Shown one piece after another: positions 20,342 through 32,448 of a stretch of DNA of 64,000 nt. Each line of letters opens with the position of its first letter. The first letter of the stretch is position 1. The translations under genes and the position numbers were made by a program. The stretch lies in contig NZ_SLXJ01000003.1 of assembly GCF_004345745.1 (NCBI RefSeq), forward strand, positions 1-64,000, given 5' to 3'. The notes below the pieces were generated by a model. That model saw only the letters and a list, made by a program, of their open reading frames with translations. It did no database searches and had not been told where the DNA came from. The DNA comes from Nicoletella semolina (GTDB taxonomy: Bacteria; Pseudomonadota; Gammaproteobacteria; Enterobacterales; Pasteurellaceae).

Positions 20342-21588
20342 TGGAAATTTATTTGGTCGGTGGTGCAGTTCGAGATCGCTTGCTAGGTTTAGAAGTCGGC
20401 GATCGAGACTGGTTAGTCGTTGGTGCAACAACGGAACAACTCAAAAAAAGTGGCTTTCAACAAGTGGGAAGCGATTTTCCTGTGTTTTTACACCCAATAA
20501 CGAAAGAGGAATATGCACTTGCTAGAACTGAGCGTAAAATTGGCAATGGCTATAATGGGTTTATTTGCGATTTTTCTCCGACCGTTACCCTTGAAGAAGA
20601 CTTGCAACGGCGAGATTTAACTATTAATGCGATTGCAGAAGACAAAAATGGTCAATTACACGATGTTTACGGAGGCATTAAAGATCTGCACCAACGGGTA
20701 TTACGCCATATTTCTCCCGCATTTAGAGAAGATCCTCTACGCGTCCTACGAGTGGCTCGTTTTGCTGCTCGCTATCATCATCTAGGATTTAAAATTGCAC
20801 CTGAAACTGCAAAATTAATGCAAGAAATAACCGCTTGTGGTGAGCTTAATCATCTGACAGTAGAACGAATATGGCTTGAAACTCAAAAAGCATTTGCAAC
20901 TGCCTCGCCACAAATTTACTTTCAGGTATTGCGTGAGGTCGGTGCTTTAGCTGTACTTTTCCCTGAACTTGATGCTTTATTTGGCATACCACAACCTGAA
21001 AAACATCACCCTGAAATTGATTCAGGTATTCATACCTTATTGGTGATCGAGCAGGCAAAAAAACGGATTGATCAAGCTCATAATCCTGAAGCTGTGCTGT
21101 TTGCCGCACTGTGCCACGATTTAGGCAAAGCACTCACGCCGAAAGCAATTTTGCCTCATCACTATGGACACGAACAAAAAGGTGTTGCTCCAACTACTCA
21201 TTTAGCTAACCGTTTAAAAGTACCTAACGACCACAAAACGCTAGCAAAACTAACCGCTGAATTCCATACACACTGTCATAAAATTGCAGAGCTACGCCCT
21301 GAAACCATAGTAAAGCTATTCAATAAATTTGATGCGTGGAGAAAGCCTGAACGTTTTTTTGATTTTCTCCTAGTCTGTGAAGCAGATAGCAAAGGACGAT
21401 TAGGATTTGAACAACGTGAATATCCACAACGAGACAACATAAAACAATTGCTAGATATTGCAAACCAAGTCAGCGTGCAGCAGGTAATTGCTGACGGTTT
21501 TGAACAATCTGCTATCCGTGTTGAATTAGATAAACGTAGAGCGTTAGCAATTAAACAGCATTCTACGATAGCTCATAAATCTTCATGA
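20341..21588 (+). CDS. cca: CCA tRNA nucleotidyltransferase with HD phosphohydrolase
   Basis: 415 residues (412 in E. coli). The nucleotidyltransferase motif is [13 protein letters not shown] with the metal-binding [15 protein letters not shown] and the [11 protein letters not shown] helix follow. The HD domain shows CHDLGKA and H-x-K patterns (about 255-330), giving phosphatase and phosphodiesterase activity. It adds or repairs the 3' CCA end of tRNA. The start is the ATG at 20341; the TTG just before belongs to rdgC. Confidence 0.95.
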   Translation: MEIYLVGGAVRDRLLGLEVGDRDWLVVGATTEQLKKSGFQQVGSDFPVFLHPITKEEYALARTERKIGNGYNGFICDFSPTVTLEEDLQRRDLTINAIAEDKNGQLHDVYGGIKDLHQRVLRHISPAFREDPLRVLRVARFAARYHHLGFKIAPETAKLMQEITACGELNHLTVERIWLETQKAFATASPQIYFQVLREVGALAVLFPELDALFGIPQPEKHHPEIDSGIHTLLVIEQAKKRIDQAHNPEAVLFAALCHDLGKALTPKAILPHHYGHEQKGVAPTTHLANRLKVPNDHKTLAKLTAEFHTHCHKIAELRPETIVKLFNKFDAWRKPERFFDFLLVCEADSKGRLGFEQREYPQRDNIKQLLDIANQVSVQQVIADGFEQSAIRVELDKRRALAIKQHSTIAHKSS

Positions 21589-21612
21589 TCATACCCACTC
21601 ATACCCCAAAAA

Positions 21613-21638
21613 ATAAAAGCGACCGAAGTCGCTTTTAT
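21613..21638. terminator. Bidirectional terminator between cca and rplY
   Basis: Perfect 11-bp stem ATAAAAGCGAC / GTCGCTTTTAT with a 4-base loop, T-rich on both strands. It serves convergent cca and rplY. Confidence 0.88.
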
Positions 21639-21660
21639 CAAAATCATCGCCCATTAGAGA

Positions 21661-21948
21661 TTAAACACGTTTAAAATCTAAGTGAACTAATTTTGGTTTA
21701 GTTGGGTGGCGTTGAATTGCTTGAACTTTTACTTGCTCTTCTTTTCCATTAACAGAGATCGTTAATACTTCGTTATAGAATGCATCGTGAGCTTGTGCAT
21801 TATTCACTTTATCGTGATCTAATATAACAGAAACAGGTTCTGCAGAACCACCATAGATAATTGCAGGTACTTGACCATTATGACGCAGGCGGCGGCTCGC
21901 ACCCTTACCTTGCGCTACACGCACTTCAGCTTCAAATTTAAATGACAT
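21661..21948 (-). CDS. rplY: 50S ribosomal protein L25
   Basis: 95 residues from the ATG at 21948, matching the short (E. coli/Haemophilus) L25 form that binds 5S rRNA, without the CTC extension. The sequence [18 protein letters not shown] and the ending [12 protein letters not shown] are typical. An ATG five codons upstream (21963) is in frame; family length favours 21948. Confidence 0.95.
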   Translation of the reverse strand: MSFKFEAEVRVAQGKGASRRLRHNGQVPAIIYGGSAEPVSVILDHDKVNNAQAHDAFYNEVLTISVNGKEEQVKVQAIQRHPTKPKLVHLDFKRV

Positions 21949-22098
21949 AAATACATTTCTCATTCATTGAGTTTTTCAACTCGAGTAAATAAACAAAAAT
22001 AGCAGGCGACCCAGCTATTCCCTAAAATCTCGACTAAAAAGTCGGTGGCAGATTCTAATCAAAAAAGATTAAAAAGTCAAAAATAACGTAGCTGAAAC

Positions 22099-23565
22099 TC
22101 AATGATAAATTGCAGTTACCTCACTGACGATTTCACCTTGCGAGAGCGTAGTAGTAATTTTTTCTCCTATTTTGACCGCTTGTGGATTAATCAACGCTCT
22201 TCCTTGTGAGTCTAAGGTAACTGAATACCCTCTTGATAGCACATTCAACGGGCTTAAATTATCGAGTTGTAAGCAGATGGATTGGAATTGTTGCTGCCGC
22301 TGCCGTAATTTGGCTACCATTGCAATACGCAGACGCTGTTGCAAATATTTATGATCTTTTTTATAGCGTGCCAATTGATGACTTAATGCGGACTGATCTA
22401 ACTTGATCATTATTTTTTCTAATTTATTTTGCTGATGAGTAACGATTATGCGGCATACTTTTTGTAATCGCCGTTGCATTTGATTAAGCTGTTGCTGCTG
22501 CCCCCTTAATTTTTGTTGAGGCTGTTGCTGATGTAAACGGTCAGATAAGCGAGCAAATTTTGTAGAAGACATTGCCAATAAATTGGTCATCGCTCTTGCT
22601 AATCGTTGTTGTAATATGGAAAGTAATTTATGCTGCTGTTGCCATATTCTAAGCGGATTTTGTGCATTTAAACGTGTATTTAAGTGAGCAAAACCACTCA
22701 ATTTATCATTCCAAAGCCGATCAAATGCCAAATTTGTCCTATTCTGCAATTGTGATAATCGACGAATCCACTCTTGTCTGTCTCGACTTACTAGCTCTGC
22801 GGCAGCCGATGGTGTTGCTGCTCGAATGTCGGCAACAAAATCAGCAATGGTAAAATCAACCTCGTGTCCAACAGCACTCACAATAGGTAATGAAGAGTAG
22901 TAAATTGCCTGAGCCACAACTTCTTCATTAAAGCACCACAAATCCTCAAGAGAACCGCCGCCTCGCCCAACAATCAGTACCTCACACTCTTGACGCCTAT
23001 TTGCCAGCTCAATCATTTTAACGATCTCACCTGCCGCTTCTTTTCCTTGCACTAAGCTAGGGTAGATAATGACCTCAAGGGTTGGATCTCGCCGTTGTAG
23101 TACAGAGAGAATATCCTGCAATGCAGCCCCATTGGAAGAGGTAATCACGCCAATTCGCCTGATAAATGTCGGTAAGCTTTTTTTGTGCGATGGGTCAAAC
23201 CAGCCTTGATGTGATAATTTATTTTTTAATGCCTCAAATTGTTGCTGTAAAACGCCTTCACCTGCAAGTTGCATACTCTCAATAATCACTTGATAGTCAC
23301 CACGAGGTTCATATAAACTGACGCTAGCACGCACTAAAACTTGTAAGCCATTTTGTGGCCTAAAAGCCACTCGCAAATTTTTCATTCTAAACATCGCACA
23401 GCGAACTTGTGCGTGTTCATCTTTCAGTGTCAAATACCAATGCCCTGAAACTGGACAGCTAAAATTAGAAATTTCTCCTACTAGCCAAATATGCCCAAAT
23501 TCCGTTTCTAATAGTTGTTTAATTGAACCGTTAAGTTGCGTTACGGTAAAAATATTTTGCTGCAT
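22099..23565 (-). CDS. xseA: Exodeoxyribonuclease VII large subunit
   Basis: 488 residues (456 in E. coli). An N-terminal OB fold (about 5-105, [19 protein letters not shown]), then the catalytic domain with [30 protein letters not shown] and [21 protein letters not shown]-type motifs, then a long glutamine-rich coiled coil (about 260-420) that carries XseB copies. The coiled coil is somewhat longer than in E. coli. Confidence 0.95.
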   Translation of the reverse strand: MQQNIFTVTQLNGSIKQLLETEFGHIWLVGEISNFSCPVSGHWYLTLKDEHAQVRCAMFRMKNLRVAFRPQNGLQVLVRASVSLYEPRGDYQVIIESMQLAGEGVLQQQFEALKNKLSHQGWFDPSHKKSLPTFIRRIGVITSSNGAALQDILSVLQRRDPTLEVIIYPSLVQGKEAAGEIVKMIELANRRQECEVLIVGRGGGSLEDLWCFNEEVVAQAIYYSSLPIVSAVGHEVDFTIADFVADIRAATPSAAAELVSRDRQEWIRRLSQLQNRTNLAFDRLWNDKLSGFAHLNTRLNAQNPLRIWQQQHKLLSILQQRLARAMTNLLAMSSTKFARLSDRLHQQQPQQKLRGQQQQLNQMQRRLQKVCRIIVTHQQNKLEKIMIKLDQSALSHQLARYKKDHKYLQQRLRIAMVAKLRQRQQQFQSICLQLDNLSPLNVLSRGYSVTLDSQGRALINPQAVKIGEKITTTLSQGEIVSEVTAIYH

Positions 23566-23676
23566 CTTGGGTCTCGCCTATCCTAATCCACATAAAGTCT
23601 CTTTTCATATTCTAGAGCATATACGAACAAGAACATATAAAAACAGCACAAATAAAAAATTACAACACTAAATTTA

Positions 23677-23704
23677 TTTACAATTCGCCTTGTTTCTGTA
23701 TAAT
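23677..23704 (+). promoter_or_regulatory. Promoter of guaB
   Basis: TTTACA, 16-bp spacer, TATAAT, about 50 bp before the guaB ATG. I see no clear PurR palindrome. Confidence 0.6.
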
Positions 23705-23754
23705 TCGCTCGCAATTTTTCCACCTACTTTTTACCTTTTTAAGGAATTATTGCT

Positions 23755-25218
23755 ATGCTAAGAATTGTACAAGAAGCTCTTACATTTGACGATGTACTTC
23801 TTATTCCTGCACATTCAACTGTCTTGCCGAATACTGCCGATCTTTCTACTCAATTAACTAAAGATATTCGATTAAATATTCCAATGCTTTCTGCTGCAAT
23901 GGATACCGTTACTGAAGCTAAATTAGCCATTTCTCTTGCACAAGAAGGCGGTATTGGCTTTATTCATAAGAATATGTCCATTGAACGCCAAGCAGATCGT
24001 GTGCGTAAAGTGAAAAAATTTGAAAGCGGTATCGTTTCTGATCCTGTAACCGTCTCACCAGATATGACGCTCTCTGAACTTGCACAACTCGTTAAGAAGA
24101 ATGGTTTTGCGGGTTATCCAGTCGTTGATGGCGAAGGTAATTTAGTGGGGATCATTACAGGACGAGATACTCGTTTTGTATCAGACTTAAGCAAAACTGT
24201 CGCTGATTTTATGACGCCAAAAGATCGCTTAGTCACTGTGAAAGAAAATGCCAAACGTGAAGAAATTTTTCACTTAATGCACGAACATCGTGTTGAAAAA
24301 GTGTTAGTCATCAATGACTCATTCAAATTACAAGGTATGATTACCTTAAAAGACTATCAAAAAGCGGAACAAAAACCAAATGCCTGTAAAGATGAATTTG
24401 GACGTTTACGTGTAGGTGCAGCAGTCGGAGCTGGGGCTGGTAACGAAGAACGGATTGAAGCACTTGTTGCTGCAGGTGTTGATGTATTATTAATTGATTC
24501 CTCTCACGGTCATTCTGAAGGTGTGTTGCAACGAGTACGAGAAACTCGAGCCAAATACCCAAATCTACCCATTATTGCAGGCAATATTGCGACCGCTGAA
24601 GGAGCAATTGCATTAGCTGATGCTGGAGCAAGTGCCGTTAAAGTCGGGATTGGACCAGGTTCAATCTGTACCACTCGCATTGTAACAGGCGTTGGCGTCC
24701 CACAAATCACAGCGATTTCTAATGCTGCCGAAGCACTAAAAGATCGTGGTATTCCTGTGATTGCTGATGGTGGCATTCGCTATTCTGGCGATATTGCAAA
24801 AGCCATTGCAGCAGGAGCAAATTGTGTGATGGTTGGCTCAATGTTTGCTGGAACAGAAGAAGCACCAGGGGAAGTTGAACTCTTCCAAGGCAGAGCATTT
24901 AAATCCTACCGTGGAATGGGATCGCTGGGTGCCATGAGTAAAGGGTCATCAGATCGCTATTTCCAATCAGATAACGCTGCGGATAAGCTCGTGCCAGAAG
25001 GTATAGAAGGTCGTATTCCATACAAAGGTTTCTTAAAAGAAATTATCCATCAACAAATGGGCGGATTACGTTCTTGTATGGGCTTAACAGGTTCAGCGAC
25101 GATCGAAGATCTCCGCACTAAAGCTCAATTTGTTCGTATTAGTGGTGCGGGTATCAAAGAGAGCCACGTCCACGACGTAACCATTACCAAAGAAGCGCCA
25201 AACTATCGCTTGGGCTAA
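23755..25218 (+). CDS. guaB: Inosine-5'-monophosphate dehydrogenase
   Basis: 487 residues (488 in E. coli). The TIM barrel is interrupted by a CBS pair (about 92-205). The catalytic Cys loop is [13 protein letters not shown], the flap has KGSSDRYFQ, and NAD-site residues lie in [10 protein letters not shown]. It converts IMP to XMP, the first step toward GMP; the next enzyme, GuaA, lies 0.8 kb downstream with a DUF1919 gene between. Confidence 0.97.
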   Translation: MLRIVQEALTFDDVLLIPAHSTVLPNTADLSTQLTKDIRLNIPMLSAAMDTVTEAKLAISLAQEGGIGFIHKNMSIERQADRVRKVKKFESGIVSDPVTVSPDMTLSELAQLVKKNGFAGYPVVDGEGNLVGIITGRDTRFVSDLSKTVADFMTPKDRLVTVKENAKREEIFHLMHEHRVEKVLVINDSFKLQGMITLKDYQKAEQKPNACKDEFGRLRVGAAVGAGAGNEERIEALVAAGVDVLLIDSSHGHSEGVLQRVRETRAKYPNLPIIAGNIATAEGAIALADAGASAVKVGIGPGSICTTRIVTGVGVPQITAISNAAEALKDRGIPVIADGGIRYSGDIAKAIAAGANCVMVGSMFAGTEEAPGEVELFQGRAFKSYRGMGSLGAMSKGSSDRYFQSDNAADKLVPEGIEGRIPYKGFLKEIIHQQMGGLRSCMGLTGSATIEDLRTKAQFVRISGAGIKESHVHDVTITKEAPNYRLG

Positions 25219-25258
25219 CTAGTGTATGGACTAGTTTGAACGAAATTATCCGTTCACA

Positions 25259-25303
25259 AGCGGTCAAATGCAGCAAAAATTTTGTAAAATTGACCGCTCT
25301 TTT
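25259..25303 (+). terminator. Terminator made of two inverted uptake signals
   Basis: AGCGGTCAA (25259-25267) pairs with TTGACCGCT (25290-25298), then CTTTT. The left arm is part of ACAAGCGGTC. Paired inverted uptake signals acting as terminators are a known Pasteurellaceae habit. Confidence 0.65.
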
Positions 25304-25325
25304 GCTAATTAAAATAAATTAACCT

Positions 25326-25949
25326 ATGCAATTCTTAACAAGAATTACCAACAAATTCAACCGAGCTATTCGGATTTTGCACAATCGAAGAAGCCAAGAA
25401 AAATTACTTAACCGTAATTTAACGTTGCTCTCGAGCAATTGCACAGGTGCATTTATTTTGCACGATTTAAATGTCCGTTTTAATTCGCCCTTCGTGAATT
25501 TATATTTAACACCAAAAGATTTCATTCGTTATCTAAAAAATATCGAATTTTATCAACAACAAGCATTAACGTTTATTCAAACGGGGAAACCATATCCTGT
25601 TGCTAATTTAGCGAATTTAACTATTCATTTTATGCACTATCACAGCGAACAAGAGGCTGCAAAAAAATGGCAAGAACGCACCGCTAGAATGAATTTAGAG
25701 CAGCTCTTTATTATAATGAGCGAGCGTGATGGCTGTACTTACCAAGATCTTGTCGAATTTGACAACTTAGCATTCTCAAACAAAGTGGTCTTCACCTACA
25801 AAGTCTACCCCGAGCTTAAAAGTGCAGTGCATATTTCAGGCTTTGAAGATAAAAACCAACTTGGTGATTTATACGAATACGTTGGATTAACAGGCAAACG
25901 CCATTACGATAAATTCGACTATGTTCGCTGGTTTAATCAAATGGATTAA
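25326..25949 (+). CDS. DUF1919 protein
   Basis: 207 residues. The block LSSNCTGAFILHDLNVRFNS PFVNL, followed by DFIRYLKNIEFY, fits DUF1919, a family seen in polysaccharide loci of Pasteurellaceae and Firmicutes and of unproven function. There is no signal peptide and no membrane span. It sits between guaB and guaA, in the same direction, after the guaB terminator. No other polysaccharide gene is near. Confidence 0.65.
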   Translation: MQFLTRITNKFNRAIRILHNRRSQEKLLNRNLTLLSSNCTGAFILHDLNVRFNSPFVNLYLTPKDFIRYLKNIEFYQQQALTFIQTGKPYPVANLANLTIHFMHYHSEQEAAKKWQERTARMNLEQLFIIMSERDGCTYQDLVEFDNLAFSNKVVFTYKVYPELKSAVHISGFEDKNQLGDLYEYVGLTGKRHYDKFDYVRWFNQMD

Positions 25950-26013
25950 TTTTTAAAAATTAATAAATAATACAGCCTAAAATCATACTAATTTTTACTT
26001 AAAGAGAAATAAA

Positions 26014-27585
26014 ATGAACAACATTCACGATCATAAAATTTTAATTTTGGACTTTGGTTCACAATATACGCAACTTATCGCACGCCGTGTGCGTGAAATT
26101 GGAGTTTACTGTGAACTTTGGGCGTGGGACGTAACGGAAGAGCAAATCCGTGAATTTAACCCAACGGGAATTATTCTATCAGGTAGCCCTGAAAGCACCA
26201 CTGAAGAAGGCAGCCCACGAGCCCCTGAATATGTATTCAACGCTGGCGTGCCAGTGCTTGGTATTTGCTACGGAATGCAAACGATGGCAATGCAATTAGG
26301 CGGATTAGCTGAAAGTTCTGAACAGCGTGAGTTTGGTTATGCTTCAGTTGATTTAAAAGCAACGGACGCCTTATTTTCAAAACTTAACGATGATTTGACC
26401 GCTAGTCAGCCTAAATTAGACGTTTGGATGAGCCACGGCGACAAAGTCACTCATTTGCCACAAGGTTTCCAAATCACAGGCGTCACGCCAACTTGTCCGA
26501 TTGCCGCAATGTCAGACGAAAGCCGTCGTTTCTATGGCGTGCAATTCCACCCAGAAGTTACCCACACCAAAAGCGGTTTGGCATTATTAACCAACTTTGT
26601 GGTAGATATTTGTGGTTGTGAATGCAAATGGACAGCCGAAAATATTATCGAAGACGCTGTCGCTCGCATCAAAGCACAAGTGGGCGATAATGAAGTCATT
26701 TTAGGCTTATCTGGTGGTGTAGATTCATCAGTCACTGCATTGTTGTTACACCGAGCTATCGGCAAAAACTTACACTGCGTATTCGTAGACAACGGCTTAC
26801 TTCGTCTAAACGAAGGCGATCAAGTCATGGAAATGTTTGGCGATAAATTTGGGCTGAACATCATTCGTGTGAATGCAGAAGATCGTTTCCTAGATGCACT
26901 CAAAGGTATTGATGAGCCAGAAGCGAAACGCAAAACCATCGGTAAAGTCTTCGTGGACGTATTTGATGACGAATCCAAAAAACTCACCTCAGTAAAATGG
27001 TTAGCACAAGGTACAATTTACCCAGACGTGATCGAATCCGCCGCCAGCAAAACAGGCAAAGCCCACGTTATCAAGTCTCACCACAACGTAGGCGGTCTGC
27101 CAGATTATATGAAATTAGGCTTGGTTGAACCGTTACGTGAACTATTCAAAGACGAAGTGCGTAAAATTGGCTTGGCGTTAGGCTTGCCTGCACAAATGCT
27201 CAATCGCCACCCATTTCCTGGTCCTGGCTTAGGCGTGCGTGTGTTAGGCGAAATCAAAAAAGAATACTGCGATTTACTCCGCAAAGCAGATGCTATCTTT
27301 ATCGAAGAATTACACAGGTCAGGTTGGTATGAGAAAACCAGTCAGGCATTCACGGTTTTCCTACCCGTAAAATCGGTTGGTGTAATGGGCGATGGTCGAA
27401 AATATGACTGGGTTGTCTCACTCCGTGCCGTACAAACAATTGATTTTATGACCGCACACTGGGCAGAACTCCCTTACGATTTACTCGGTAAAGTATCCAA
27501 TCGTATCATCAATGAAGTAAATGGTATCTCTCGAGTGGTATACGACATTTCAGGCAAGCCGCCAGCCACAATTGAGTGGGAGTAA
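26014..27585 (+). CDS. guaA: GMP synthase (glutamine-hydrolysing)
   Basis: 523 residues (525 in E. coli). The class I amidotransferase domain (1-205) has the nucleophile in [10 protein letters not shown] and the His-Glu in FHPEVTHT. The ATP pyrophosphatase P-loop is [11 protein letters not shown], followed by the dimerisation domain ending PPATIEWE. It converts XMP to GMP. An AAAGAG site precedes the ATG. Confidence 0.97.
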   Translation: MNNIHDHKILILDFGSQYTQLIARRVREIGVYCELWAWDVTEEQIREFNPTGIILSGSPESTTEEGSPRAPEYVFNAGVPVLGICYGMQTMAMQLGGLAESSEQREFGYASVDLKATDALFSKLNDDLTASQPKLDVWMSHGDKVTHLPQGFQITGVTPTCPIAAMSDESRRFYGVQFHPEVTHTKSGLALLTNFVVDICGCECKWTAENIIEDAVARIKAQVGDNEVILGLSGGVDSSVTALLLHRAIGKNLHCVFVDNGLLRLNEGDQVMEMFGDKFGLNIIRVNAEDRFLDALKGIDEPEAKRKTIGKVFVDVFDDESKKLTSVKWLAQGTIYPDVIESAASKTGKAHVIKSHHNVGGLPDYMKLGLVEPLRELFKDEVRKIGLALGLPAQMLNRHPFPGPGLGVRVLGEIKKEYCDLLRKADAIFIEELHRSGWYEKTSQAFTVFLPVKSVGVMGDGRKYDWVVSLRAVQTIDFMTAHWAELPYDLLGKVSNRIINEVNGISRVVYDISGKPPATIEWE

Positions 27586-27646
27586 AGAAATAAATTAGCT
27601 CTTTCATCATTGTAGTTGTGCATCATATAAGGGCTAAATAAAAATA

Positions 27647-27676
27647 AAAGAGTTATGAAACAATTCATAACTCTTT
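27647..27676. terminator. Bidirectional terminator between guaA and gltA
   Basis: Perfect 13-bp stem AAAGAGTTATGAA / TTCATAACTCTTT with a 4-base loop. Confidence 0.85.
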
Positions 27677-27703
27677 CAAATACACTGAAATATATCTTTT
27701 CTA

Positions 27704-28984
27704 TTACTTAATATGCCGTTCAAGTTCTCCAATATAGATTTGTCTTGGACGAACAATTTTTAGGCTGCTTTCATACATTTCTTTCCAATTTGCTATCCAC
27801 CCTACTGTTCGAGCTAAGGCGAAAATAACGGTAAACATTGATGTTGGAATACCAATTGCTTGTAAAATAATGCCTGAGTAAAAATCAACATTTGGGTACA
27901 GTTTACGTTCAATAAAATAGGGATCATTGAGTGCTATCTGCTCTAGCTCCATTGCAACTTCTAACAACGGTGTATTTACGCCCAACTCCTTTAACACTTC
28001 GTGGCAAGTTTCTCTCATTACTTTTGCCCTAGGATCATAGTTTTTATATACTCGATGTCCAAATCCCATTAATCGGAAAGGATCATTTTTATCTTTCGCT
28101 CGAGCAATAAATTCTGGAATACGATCAACAGTTCCAATTTCTTCTAACATTCTGATACAGGCTTCATTTGCTCCACCGTGAGCAGGTCCCCATAGAGAAG
28201 CAATGCCTGCGGAAATACAAGCAAATGGATTTGGTCCTGAAGAAGCGACACTGCGAACAGAGGACGTGGAGGCATTTTGTTCGTGATCGGCGTGGAGAGT
28301 GAAAATTCTATCTATCGCACGTTCAACAACAGGATTGACAACGTATGGTTCGCAAGGTGTCGCAAACATCATATATAAAAAATTGCCTGCATAAGATAAG
28401 TGATATTGAGGATACATAAATGGGCGACCAATGCTGTATTTATAACACATTGCAGCCAATGTTGGCATTTTGGCAAGTAATCGGATAGCTGTTTTGTCAC
28501 GTGATTCTCGATTACCAGAATCGACCATTTCATTATAAAAGGCTGCCAATGCACTACTCGCTGCACACATTACAGCCATTGGGTGAGAATCTCGTCTGAA
28601 ACCTTGGAATAGACGAGTGAATTGCTCATTAACCATATAGTGAGAGCTAATTTCCTTCTTAAAATCAGAAAATTCTTCTTGCGTAGGCAATTCACCATTC
28701 AAAAGAAGATAAGCCACATCAAGATAAGATTTATTCAATGCCAACTCATCAATTGGATACCCTCGGTGAAGCAAAATACCCTCCTCGCCGTCAATGTATG
28801 TGATACTAGATTCACACAATGCGGTTGAGGTCAGTCCTTGGTCATAGGTAAATAATTTTTCTCTTTGCAATTGCTCAACATCAATTGCATCATAGCCTAA
28901 ATTGCTTTGATATACAGGAAGTTGAAATTTACGTCCATCACTTAAATGTAATTCAGCAGTTAATGTTGGGTGGAGTTTTGGCAT
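27704..28984 (-). CDS. gltA: Citrate synthase (type II)
   Basis: 426 residues, the length of the hexameric, NADH-sensitive Gram-negative type. Active-site histidines are in [11 protein letters not shown] and [15 protein letters not shown], and the catalytic Asp in NVDFYSG. It condenses acetyl-CoA and oxaloacetate. It lies 55 bp after acnB in the same direction, so the first two TCA enzymes form a unit. H. influenzae lacks both, so their presence argues for a different genus. Confidence 0.96.
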   Translation of the reverse strand: MPKLHPTLTAELHLSDGRKFQLPVYQSNLGYDAIDVEQLQREKLFTYDQGLTSTALCESSITYIDGEEGILLHRGYPIDELALNKSYLDVAYLLLNGELPTQEEFSDFKKEISSHYMVNEQFTRLFQGFRRDSHPMAVMCAASSALAAFYNEMVDSGNRESRDKTAIRLLAKMPTLAAMCYKYSIGRPFMYPQYHLSYAGNFLYMMFATPCEPYVVNPVVERAIDRIFTLHADHEQNASTSSVRSVASSGPNPFACISAGIASLWGPAHGGANEACIRMLEEIGTVDRIPEFIARAKDKNDPFRLMGFGHRVYKNYDPRAKVMRETCHEVLKELGVNTPLLEVAMELEQIALNDPYFIERKLYPNVDFYSGIILQAIGIPTSMFTVIFALARTVGWIANWKEMYESSLKIVRPRQIYIGELERHIK

Positions 28985-29039
28985 AACAATTCCCTCTTGG
29001 TTAGTTTAATTCACTGAAATAACGTTCCGTCATACAGTC

Positions 29040-31643
29040 TTACACAGCGGTCTGGAAAATAATATTTTCTGCTTTTTTCATATAGCTATTGATTTCATTA
29101 AAATTCATATAGCGATAAGTATCTTCTTTGTCATTTTCTAAGCGATTCACATAGGATAAATATTCCTCTGGGTTTGGAATTCGTCCTAATAAAGCACACA
29201 CAGAGGCAAGCTCTGCTGACGCTAAATAGACAAATGCCCCTTTCCCCATACGGTTAGGAAAATTTCTTGTAGAAGTAGAAACAACCGTTGCCCCATCTTC
29301 TACTCGAGCCTGATTCCCCATACAAAGTGAACAACCTGGTACTTCAATCCTTGCTCCACTTTTATCATAAATGTTGTAGTAACCTTCTTCATTCAATAAT
29401 GAAGCGTCCATTTTTGTTGGCGGAACAACCCACAAACGAGTAGGAATTTCACCTTGATGTTGATTCAATAATTTACCTGCTGCTCGGAAATGCCCAATAT
29501 TGGTCATACAAGAACCAATAAACACCTCATCGACCTTATCACCTTGCACCTCCGATAATTTCCGTGCATCATCAGGATCATTTGGAGCACAAACAATCGG
29601 TTCTTTAATCTCATTCAAATCGATCTCAATAATTGCTGCATACTCTGCGTTGGAATCAGCCTCAAACAGTTCAGGATTAGCAATCCACTCTTCCATTGCT
29701 CGTATACGTCGTTCCAACGTACGCACATCACCATATCCCTCAGCTATCATCCATTTTAATAACACGATATTCGAATTGAGATATTCAATAATAGGTGCTT
29801 TGTCCAATTTAATCGTACAAGCCGCCGCAGAACGTTCTGCTGAAGCATCAGATAATTCAAACGCTTGTTCAACTTTTAAATGTTCTAGCCCCTCAATCTC
29901 AAGAATTTTGCCTGAAAAAATATTTTTCTTACCTGCTTTTTCTACCGTTAATAAACCTTGTTTAATCGCATAATAAGGAATAGCGTGAACCAAATCTCGT
30001 AACGTAATGCCAGCTTGCAATTCACCTTTAAAACGCACCAATACAGATTCTGGCATATCTAATGGCATAACCCCTGTTGCTGCAGCAAATGCGACTAGAC
30101 CAGAGCCTGCTGGAAATGAAATACCTATCGGAAAACGAGTGTGTGAATCGCCACCAGTTCCTACCGTATCAGGTAGTAACATACGGTTTAACCAAGAGTG
30201 AATAACGCCATCACCAGGACGGAGCGACACACCGCCACGGTTCATAATAAAGTCAGGTAAAGTATGGTGGGTGACTAAATCAACGGGTTTAGGATAAGCT
30301 GCAGTGTGGCAAAATGATTGCATCACAAGATCCGCTGAGAAACCTAAACAAGCTAAATCCTTTAATTCATCTCGAGTCATTGGTCCTGTCGTATCTTGCG
30401 ATCCCACACTCGTCATTCTAGGTTCGCAATATTGTCCTGCTCGAATACCTTCAACGCCACACGCACGTCCAACCATTTTTTGTGCCAAAGTATAGCCTTT
30501 ATTACCATTAGAAACAGATTGTGGCTTCACAAAAACATCACTTTCTGGCAATCCTAATGCTAAACGAGCCTTGTGAGTTAAGCCACGTCCAATAATAAGT
30601 GGAATTCGCCCCCCAGCACGCACTTCGTCAAGTAACACTTCTGTTTTTAAGCAAAATTTTGCTAAAATCTCACCGCTAGTATGATCACAAATCTTGCCTT
30701 CATAAGGATAAAGATCAATCACATCGCCCATATTCAAGCGACTCACATCAACCTCTATCGGTAAAGACCCAGCATCTTCCATCGTATTAAAAAAAATTGG
30801 GGCAATTTTTCCACCTAATACGACACCGCCTGCACGTTTATTCGGAATATAAGGAATATCCTCACCCATCAACCACAATACCGAGTTAGTCGCCGATTTT
30901 CGAGAAGACCCCGTTCCTACAACATCGCCAACATAGACGAGTGGAAACCCTTTCTCTTTTAATTTTGCAATTTGCTTCATCGGACCAATTGTGCCAGCCT
31001 CATCAGGCTCAATCCCCTCTCGCTCATTTTTCAACATTGCCAAAGCATGTAATGGAATATCAGGGCGAGACCACGCATCTTGAGCAGGAGACAAATCATC
31101 GGTATTGGTTTCACCCGTAACTTTAAATACCGTCAAGGTAATCTTTTCCGCCAATTTAGGGCGAGATAAAAACCATTCTGCCTCTGCCCAAGAGTGCAGG
31201 ATTTGCTGTGCAAATGCATTCCCTTTTTCAGCCTTTTCAACCACATCGTGAAAATTATCAAACATAAGTAATGTCTTAGAAAGTGCTTTAACGGCAAGTG
31301 GAGCAAGCTGTTCATTATCAAGTGCGTCCAATAGAGGTTCAATATTGTATCCCCCTTGCATTGTGCCTAATAAATGAATAGCTTGTTGAGGCGAAATCAA
31401 AGGTGAACTAACCTCTCCTTTTATCAGAGCAGCCAAGAAAGAAGCTTTAACATAAGCCGCTTCATCAACGCCTGCTGGCACTCTATTTTCAAACAACTCA
31501 ACTAAAAATGCCTCTTCACCAACAATAGGTTTCTTCAATAATTCTACCAAGTGTGCCGTCTGCTCTGCATTCAACGGCAAAGGAACAACGCCCTGCTCTG
31601 CACGTTCCTTAACCTGAGTACGATAATCAGCTAAAAAAGACAT
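29040..31643 (-). CDS. acnB: Aconitate hydratase B
   Basis: 867 residues (865 in E. coli). The HEAT-like domain typical of AcnB comes first, then the swivel domain ([16 protein letters not shown]), then the 4Fe-4S catalytic domains with cluster ligands in SFCHTAAYP and [12 protein letters not shown]. It interconverts citrate and isocitrate and can bind mRNA when the cluster is lost. About 100 bp of its native upstream region remain before the probable prophage junction. Confidence 0.96.
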   Translation of the reverse strand: MSFLADYRTQVKERAEQGVVPLPLNAEQTAHLVELLKKPIVGEEAFLVELFENRVPAGVDEAAYVKASFLAALIKGEVSSPLISPQQAIHLLGTMQGGYNIEPLLDALDNEQLAPLAVKALSKTLLMFDNFHDVVEKAEKGNAFAQQILHSWAEAEWFLSRPKLAEKITLTVFKVTGETNTDDLSPAQDAWSRPDIPLHALAMLKNEREGIEPDEAGTIGPMKQIAKLKEKGFPLVYVGDVVGTGSSRKSATNSVLWLMGEDIPYIPNKRAGGVVLGGKIAPIFFNTMEDAGSLPIEVDVSRLNMGDVIDLYPYEGKICDHTSGEILAKFCLKTEVLLDEVRAGGRIPLIIGRGLTHKARLALGLPESDVFVKPQSVSNGNKGYTLAQKMVGRACGVEGIRAGQYCEPRMTSVGSQDTTGPMTRDELKDLACLGFSADLVMQSFCHTAAYPKPVDLVTHHTLPDFIMNRGGVSLRPGDGVIHSWLNRMLLPDTVGTGGDSHTRFPIGISFPAGSGLVAFAAATGVMPLDMPESVLVRFKGELQAGITLRDLVHAIPYYAIKQGLLTVEKAGKKNIFSGKILEIEGLEHLKVEQAFELSDASAERSAAACTIKLDKAPIIEYLNSNIVLLKWMIAEGYGDVRTLERRIRAMEEWIANPELFEADSNAEYAAIIEIDLNEIKEPIVCAPNDPDDARKLSEVQGDKVDEVFIGSCMTNIGHFRAAGKLLNQHQGEIPTRLWVVPPTKMDASLLNEEGYYNIYDKSGARIEVPGCSLCMGNQARVEDGATVVSTSTRNFPNRMGKGAFVYLASAELASVCALLGRIPNPEEYLSYVNRLENDKEDTYRYMNFNEINSYMKKAENIIFQTAV

Positions 31644-31742
31644 AATTTGTCACTCCAATATAAAAGTAGATACCGCTAAAACTAGCTTCATCATAACAAA
31701 CAAAATGAAAACAACAAATAACAAAATTAAAAAATATTTAAC

Positions 31743-31754
31743 ATTAAAAACAAA
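31743..31754. repeat. Candidate attL
   Basis: ATTAAAAACAAA, repeated at 56768-56779. It sits about 100 bp upstream of acnB and before the first phage gene. It is AT-rich and short, so chance is possible, but the positions fit both junctions. The interval 31644-31823 shows nothing else but acnB upstream DNA. Confidence 0.4.
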
Positions 31755-31823
31755 AATATATACAAAAATTAACATTATCTATTTCATTTGTAATTATGAT
31801 TACATACGCCCTTACTCTCTCAT

Positions 31824-31958
31824 TTAATTCTGTTCTCTCTTAGTCCCGAAAATAGCTCCTGTAAATTTGCTCTGCTTACATGCAACAAGATAGGCTTGCG
31901 TGTAGTTGCCTTGGTTTAAATAACGAAAAAAGTAGAACGCTTCACCACCCTTCAGCAT
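31824..31958 (-). CDS. Short ORF at the prophage left end
   Basis: 44 codons from an ATG inside the endolysin remnant (MLKGGEAFYFFRYLNQ...). It reads FTGAIFGTKREQN at the end. I do not recognise it. It may be the out-of-frame tail of a phage gene joined to the endolysin by a deletion. Confidence 0.3.
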   Translation of the reverse strand: MLKGGEAFYFFRYLNQGNYTQAYLVACKQSKFTGAIFGTKREQN

Positions 31959-32082
31959 TGCCTATTACCTCAAGTCCTTTTTTGCTAGTACGGAATTCAT
32001 CGCTATAATGAGCTAATGTCAATCCGATGATAATCGAAACACTGCAGACAATAATCTTCTTCTTGTGTTTAACTACTCTCAT
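31942..32082 (-). pseudogene. SAR endolysin, N-terminal remnant
   Basis: 46 codons. The start KHKKKIIVCSVSIIIGLTLA is a signal-arrest-release anchor, followed by FRTSKKGLEVIGNAEG, the opening of phage lysozymes of glycoside hydrolase family 24 with the catalytic Glu in NAEG. The next codons normally encode CRRDPY; here the frame ends at TGG-TGA. About 110 residues are missing. The ATG overlaps the holin stop (ATGA). The deletion that removed the late genes probably ended here. Confidence 0.75.
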
Positions 32083-32297
32083 TCTAACAATTTCCCTTTT
32101 TTATCTCGCACTCCAGCTTTGATTTCCTCAAGCTCAGTCATTCGCTTTTTAAAGCGAGATTCTCGAACATAGCCACAGACCGTAACCACAATACCAATAA
32201 TCACCGCCCATTCGTGTAAAGTCAGCACACCAACAATAGAAGTTATCCAGCCGTAGACTTGCGAACCTAACGGAATATCTTTAAACGTATCTTTCAT
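32079..32297 (-). CDS. Phage holin-like protein
   Basis: 72 residues from the ATG at 32297, which follows AAGGAGGGG. One or two hydrophobic segments (GWITSIVGVLTLHEW AVIIGIVVTVCGYV) and a charged C-terminal tail (RESRFKKRMTELEEIKAG) fit a small class II-type holin. It overlaps the endolysin by 4 nt, the expected lysis-cassette order. Confidence 0.7.
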   Translation of the reverse strand: MKDTFKDIPLGSQVYGWITSIVGVLTLHEWAVIIGIVVTVCGYVRESRFKKRMTELEEIKAGVRDKKGKLLE

Positions 32298-32448
32298 TGC
32301 ATCGTTCCCCTCCTTGATTTTCAGGCAATAAAAAACCCCGACTGGCAAAACCAATCAGGGCTATAAAATTTACTTGGTGAACATCAGTTATACGACGACC
32401 ACCATCGCTGATATACTATATGAAACCACCACCAAATTCAATGCCTTT